64,000 nucleotides of DNA from Halothiobacillus sp. GTDB lineage: Bacteria > Pseudomonadota > Gammaproteobacteria > Halothiobacillales > Halothiobacillaceae. Shown here in pieces: positions 60,275-64,000 of this stretch. Location: NCBI GenBank assembly GCA_016278265.1, contig JADQCE010000003.1:372001-436000 (forward strand). The letters run 5' to 3'. Under the pieces are notes generated by a model. It saw only the letters and a program-made list of their open reading frames with translations. It ran no database searches and was not told the origin of the DNA. The stretch's first letter is position 1, and the number at the start of each line of letters is the position of its first letter. The translations under genes and the position numbers were made by a program.

Positions 60275-61780
60275 TTACTTCTTGTCCTTCGCCCCGTGCA
60301 ACGAGTTCTCTACGGCTTGCGCCGCGATCCGCATCACCTCGATCCGCGCATAGCGCTTGTCGTTGGCCGGGATGATGTGCCACGGCGCGTACTCGGTGGA
60401 GGTGCGGATCACCATCTCGTTGATCGCGGCCTTGTAGTCGTCCCATTTTTCCCGATTGCGCCAATCGTCGGCGGTGATCTTGTGCTGCTTGTAGGGGGTC
60501 TGCTGGCGGGCCTCGAAACGTTTTAGCTGCTCCTCGGGCGTGATGTTGAGCCAGAACTTGAGCAGGGTGACACCGTGGTCGGCGAGCTGCTCTTCGAAGG
60601 TGTTGATCTCGTGGTAGGCGCGCGCCCAGTCGGGCTGGGGGGCGAGCGCCTCCACCCGTTCGACCAGTACCCGGCCGTACCAGGAGCGGTCGAAGATGGC
60701 CCAGTAGCCGTCGCGCGGCATCTGTCGCCAGAAGCGCCACAGGTAGTGGTGGTCGGCTTCCTCGTCGCTGGGCGCGGCGATGGGGATCACGCGGTAGAGG
60801 CGGGCGTCGAGCGCCTCGGTGAGCCGGCGGATGGCGCCGCCCTTGCCGGCGGCGTCCCAGCCCTCGAACAGGGCGACCACCGGCCGGCGCGCCTCGAATC
60901 CCTGCCATCCCAACCGGTTGAGTTGGGCGTCGAGCGACTCCTTGCGTTGCTTGTAGTCGGCCTTGTCCAGCACGAGGTCGTCGGGGACGTGGTCGACGAT
61001 GGTGCGCCGGGCGCTGTCGGCCTCGGGTAGGGCCGGCGAGTGCGAGACCTTGATGGGATTTTCCCCGGCCCCATTGGCCAGGCGGGTGTCGATGGCGCGC
61101 AGCAGGGTCTTGCCGGCGGTCAGATCGCGGAAGTGCGGGTCGGTGGCCTCGATCAAGAACCACGGCGCCTCGCCGGTGTCCGTCTCGCGCACCACGCGGG
61201 TGGCGATGTCGATGAACTGGTCGTAGTGGTTGGCCTCCTTGGCCGTTTCCGGCGCCATGTGCCAGTGGCTGGCGGGATCCTTGCGGCGTTCCTTGACCCG
61301 GCGGGCCTGCTCACGCGCCGGCAGGTGAAACCAGAACTTGACCAGCAGCGCGCCGCCGTTGATCAGCATGTGCTCGGTCTCGCGGATGCGCTCGAGCTCG
61401 CCGCTGACACCGTCTTCCTTCAGGCGGCCGTGCTGGGCATCCTCGATCAGGTGCTGATACCAGCCACCGAACAGCACGCCGATCTCGCCGCCCGCCGGCA
61501 TCACCCGCCAGTAGCGCCACCAGCGCGGGCGCTGCTTCTCCTCGTCGGTCTCGTCCCAGAAGACGTGGGTCTGCACGCCGCGCGAATCCAGCCACTCGAG
61601 CAGGTGGTTGACCAGTTCGCCCTTGCCGGCACCGGCCACGCCATTGATCAGCAGCAGCACCGGCAGGTTGGCGGCCCGCGCCCGGCGCTGGGCATCGAGC
61701 AGTTGCAGGCGCAAGGACGGCTCGGCGTCCTTGAAATCGGCCTTGGAGAGGCGGCGGCCCAGTTCGGCGGCTTCGAACAT
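60275..61780 (-). CDS. pap: Polyphosphate:AMP phosphotransferase (two-domain PPK2)
   Basis: 501 residues from ATG 61780, with AGGACACC before it. Two PPK2 domains lie in tandem. The first has Walker A GVAGAGKGELVNHLLEWLDSRG, the second GWDAAGKGGAIRRLTEALDARLYRVIPIAAPSDEEADHHYLWRFWRQMPRDG and FDRSWYGRVLVERVE. The double-domain form is the class II PPK2 (PAP), which makes ADP from AMP and polyphosphate. It links polyphosphate reserves to energy charge. Upstream in-frame extension to 61942 is not supported. Confidence 0.92.
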   Translation of the reverse strand: MFEAAELGRRLSKADFKDAEPSLRLQLLDAQRRARAANLPVLLLINGVAGAGKGELVNHLLEWLDSRGVQTHVFWDETDEEKQRPRWWRYWRVMPAGGEIGVLFGGWYQHLIEDAQHGRLKEDGVSGELERIRETEHMLINGGALLVKFWFHLPAREQARRVKERRKDPASHWHMAPETAKEANHYDQFIDIATRVVRETDTGEAPWFLIEATDPHFRDLTAGKTLLRAIDTRLANGAGENPIKVSHSPALPEADSARRTIVDHVPDDLVLDKADYKQRKESLDAQLNRLGWQGFEARRPVVALFEGWDAAGKGGAIRRLTEALDARLYRVIPIAAPSDEEADHHYLWRFWRQMPRDGYWAIFDRSWYGRVLVERVEALAPQPDWARAYHEINTFEEQLADHGVTLLKFWLNITPEEQLKRFEARQQTPYKQHKITADDWRNREKWDDYKAAINEMVIRTSTEYAPWHIIPANDKRYARIEVMRIAAQAVENSLHGAKDKK

Positions 61781-61904
61781 GTGGTGTCCTGCATGGATGG
61801 GGAGGAAAGAGGCAAGACTAGCACTGCAAAGACGGCAAGCTCGATCCCGCATTAACCGCCTGCCTGTGCCATCCTCAAACCCTACTCTCCAACGAGCCGA
61901 TCCC

Positions 61905-64000
61905 ATGAGTCGACTGCCCCCGCTCTTGCTGTCGCTGGCCATGGTGGGGTGGATGGCCGGCGGCGTCGCGAGCGCCGAGAATCGCCTGGCGGATACCGCC
62001 TCGGACTACCTGCGCGATCACGCCGACAACCCGGTCGACTGGTATCCCTGGGGGGAAGAGGCCTTGTCGGCGGCCCGCGAGCAGGACAAGCCGATCTTCG
62101 TCTCGGTGGGCTATTCCACCTGCTACTGGTGTCACGTCGCCAAGCGCGAGCTCTACGAGGACCCCGAGATCGCCGCGGCGATGAACGAAGGATTCATCAA
62201 CATCAAGATCGACCGCGAGCAGCGCCCCGACCTCGATCGCGTGCTGATGGCCGCCACGCGGGCGCTGGGCGAGGGCGACGGCTGGCCCAACAACGTCTTT
62301 CTCACCCCCGATCTCGAGCCGTTCTTCGCCGGCAGCTATTTCCCGCCCGAGCCGTTGTCCGGTCGCGAGAGCTTTCCGCAGATCCTCGAGCGCCTGTCCG
62401 ATCAATGGCAGTCGAACCGCGAGCCGCTGCTCGAGCGGGCCGAGACAACGGCCGAGGCGCTGCGGGCGGGGGCGGATGCCAGCCTGGCGCCCGAGCGCAT
62501 CGACCCGGCCGACTGGCAGGCGCGAGCCATCGAGGCGCTGGAGGGGCAGTTCGATGCGCTGGTGGGCGGTTTTGCCCCGCCGGGGCAGTCGAGCCGTTTC
62601 CCGCAGTCGCCAAAGCTGGCGTTGCTGCTCTCGGCGATCGATGACGACGAGCAGGCCGCAAGGGCGGAGCCGATGCTGCGCCAGACCCTGGCGGCGATGA
62701 GCATCGGCGCGCTGTTCGATCACGTCGGCGGCGGGTTCCACCGCTATACCGTCGATCCCGAGTGGGCGATCCCGCACTTCGAGAAGATGCTGGTCGACAA
62801 CGCCCAGCTGGTCGGTCACTACGCGCGGGCCGGGCAGCGGCTGGACGAGGACTGGTTCGATGACGTCGCCGCGCGCAGCGTCGACTATCTCGAGCGTCGG
62901 CTGTGGGCGGACCAGGGGGGCTATTTCACCGCGGAGAATGCCGAGCTCGACGGTGTCGAGGGCAAGAGCTACGTCTTTACCGCCGAGGAGATCCGCGCGG
63001 TGTTGGGCGAGGATGCCGAGGCCTTCCTCGACTGGCATCAGCTGGCCGCCCTGCCGGAAAGCCGGATCGACCACGAACTGCCCGATGGCGGCGCAGTGAA
63101 CCTGGCCGCGGGCCGGGCCCTTGATGCCTTCGCGCAGGGCGAACTGGCCGAGTCGATCGCCGGATTCGAGGCGGAGTACGCGACCTTGCTCGATGCACGC
63201 CAGGCGCGCGGCCTGCCCCAGCGCGATCGCAAGCAGGTCGCCGAATTCAACGCCCTGGCCGGTCTGGGGCTGCTGGCGGCCGCCCAGTCAGTCGACCGGG
63301 GCGAGTGGCACGAGCGGGCGCAGGCGGTGGGGGACTGGCTCTGGACGAGGCTCTGGGATGTCGATGCGCAGCGCCTAAATCGGCAGGCCTACGAAGGCGA
63401 GGTCTCCGGCGAAGCGTTCCTTTCCGATCACGCGGCCGCGGGGCGCCTGATGCTGGCGTTGTACGGATCGAGCCACGATATCCGCTGGCTGTTCCGCGCT
63501 CAGCGGCTCGCCGCGACGATCGAGCGCGATTACCTCGACGAGTCGGGTCGGCTGCACGAGCGCCCGCCAAAATCGGGCGGCGGGTTGCCGCTTTCGCCGC
63601 CGCTAGTGGGTGACGATGCCTCGCCGTCGGGGCATTCGCAGGCGGTGGTGTTCCTGCTGGATCTCGCTGCCGTGCTCGAGGACTCGGCGCGAGAAGCGCG
63701 GGCCGTGCGCGCGCTGGCGGGGTTCGCCGCTGAGGTGGATGCCGCGCCGGCCGACTGGGGCTTTCTGGTCGGGGCGCTGGCCCGGCCGTCACGTGCCGCG
63801 GTGGTGACGCGCGAGGCGGCGCGCCTGGTCGAGGCGGCCGAGGCCGCCGGCGGGCCGGGTGAGACGCGCGATCACGTCGAGGTCGAGGCGCGCCTGATCG
63901 AGGGCGGCGCGGCCATTCTCGTGCGGCTGGAAATCGATGACGGTTTTCACATCAATGCCAATCCGGCCAGCGAGGATTTCCTGGTGCCGACGCGGATCAC
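61905..64000 (+). CDS. Exported DUF255 thioredoxin-like protein (YyaL/SSP411 family), truncated by the window end
   Basis: At least 698 residues; the frame is open at the right edge. It has a signal peptide (LPPLLLSLAMVGWMAGGVASA), then the DUF255 opening YLRDHADNPVDWYPWGEEALSAAREQDKPIFVSVGYSTCYWCHV with a CXXC pair at Cys73 and Cys76. EGDGWPNNVFLTPDLEPFFAGSYFPPE and the alpha/alpha-barrel part (FDHVGGGFHRYTVDPEWAIPHFEKML) follow. The final residues in view (VEARLIEGGAAILVRLEIDDGFHINANPASEDF) resemble the DsbD N-terminal fold, suggesting a fusion. Periplasmic location is unusual for this family. Substrate unknown. Confidence 0.85.
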   Translation, partial: MSRLPPLLLSLAMVGWMAGGVASAENRLADTASDYLRDHADNPVDWYPWGEEALSAAREQDKPIFVSVGYSTCYWCHVAKRELYEDPEIAAAMNEGFINIKIDREQRPDLDRVLMAATRALGEGDGWPNNVFLTPDLEPFFAGSYFPPEPLSGRESFPQILERLSDQWQSNREPLLERAETTAEALRAGADASLAPERIDPADWQARAIEALEGQFDALVGGFAPPGQSSRFPQSPKLALLLSAIDDDEQAARAEPMLRQTLAAMSIGALFDHVGGGFHRYTVDPEWAIPHFEKMLVDNAQLVGHYARAGQRLDEDWFDDVAARSVDYLERRLWADQGGYFTAENAELDGVEGKSYVFTAEEIRAVLGEDAEAFLDWHQLAALPESRIDHELPDGGAVNLAAGRALDAFAQGELAESIAGFEAEYATLLDARQARGLPQRDRKQVAEFNALAGLGLLAAAQSVDRGEWHERAQAVGDWLWTRLWDVDAQRLNRQAYEGEVSGEAFLSDHAAAGRLMLALYGSSHDIRWLFRAQRLAATIERDYLDESGRLHERPPKSGGGLPLSPPLVGDDASPSGHSQAVVFLLDLAAVLEDSAREARAVRALAGFAAEVDAAPADWGFLVGALARPSRAAVVTREAARLVEAAEAAGGPGETRDHVEVEARLIEGGAAILVRLEIDDGFHINANPASEDFLVPTRI

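Noticed and set aside
1-64000. tRNA, rRNA, CRISPR array, transposase, integrase or origin
   Set aside because: No cloverleaf with a CCA end, no rRNA-like segment, no regularly spaced direct repeats and no DDE, HUH or recombinase protein was seen on either strand.

Overview
The window is one chromosomal stretch of a high-GC gammaproteobacterium, visually about two-thirds G+C apart from one AT-richer island near 44.7-47.0 kb. Evidence for the group includes the rpe-gph-trpE cluster, the mutY-yggX pair, RelA with the EXDD synthetase motif, RlmM and ModE. Class I fructose-bisphosphatase, Rpe and phosphoglycolate phosphatase would suit an autotroph of the Halothiobacillus/Guyparkeria kind. That placement is an inference; no rRNA or RuBisCO gene is present to fix it.

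Layout. 0-3.9 kb: a molybdenum hydroxylase operon (2Fe-2S subunit, Tat-exported Mo subunit, XdhC-like chaperone, MocA-like nucleotidyltransferase). 4.1-9.5 kb: a sucrose operon (GH100 invertase, sucrose-phosphate synthase, sucrose-phosphatase, MtfA-like peptidase). 9.5-15 kb: bacterioferritin, an alpha/beta hydrolase, a VIT1-type transporter, RelA and a glycosyltransferase. 15-18.8 kb: modE-modA-modB-modC on the minus strand, with a palindrome-rich insert between modB and modC. 18.8-24.5 kb: photolyase and an RND efflux pair. 24.6-29.4 kb: pstS-C-A-B under tandem Pho boxes. 29.6-44.7 kb: mostly housekeeping genes (fbp, PilZ, CBM48, MoaD, AsmA, mutY, yggX, nucleotidase, thiS, ggt, a UbiC-like gene, a flavin reductase, rpe, gph, trpE).

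44.7-57.3 kb is accessory in character. An AT-rich AIPR-family protein with a PD-(D/E)XK-like N-terminus (probable phage-defence nuclease) and a small lipoprotein are followed by a TolA-like gene, mscS, a degenerate GGDEF gene, trkH/trkA, small membrane proteins and rlmM. Large palindromic repeats are interspersed. 57.3-64 kb holds mgtE, a frameshifted DUF421 gene, a DUF305 protein, polyphosphate:AMP phosphotransferase and an exported DUF255 protein cut by the window end.

Four families of interspersed palindromic DNA stand out: (1) terminal-inverted-repeat elements ending GGGAAGGTC (3 copies); (2) a composite 0.2-0.7 kb inverted-repeat element with a conserved TTTTCTTG/CAAGAAAA hairpin (2 full copies, 2 half copies); (3) GTCGGACTGAAGTCCGAC-type hairpins; (4) the insert in the mod operon. 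Three consecutive minus-strand genes at 47.9-51.2 kb each have a directly repeated half-element at the 3' side, giving a cassette-like arrangement. No CRISPR array, tRNA, rRNA, transposase or integrase was found.
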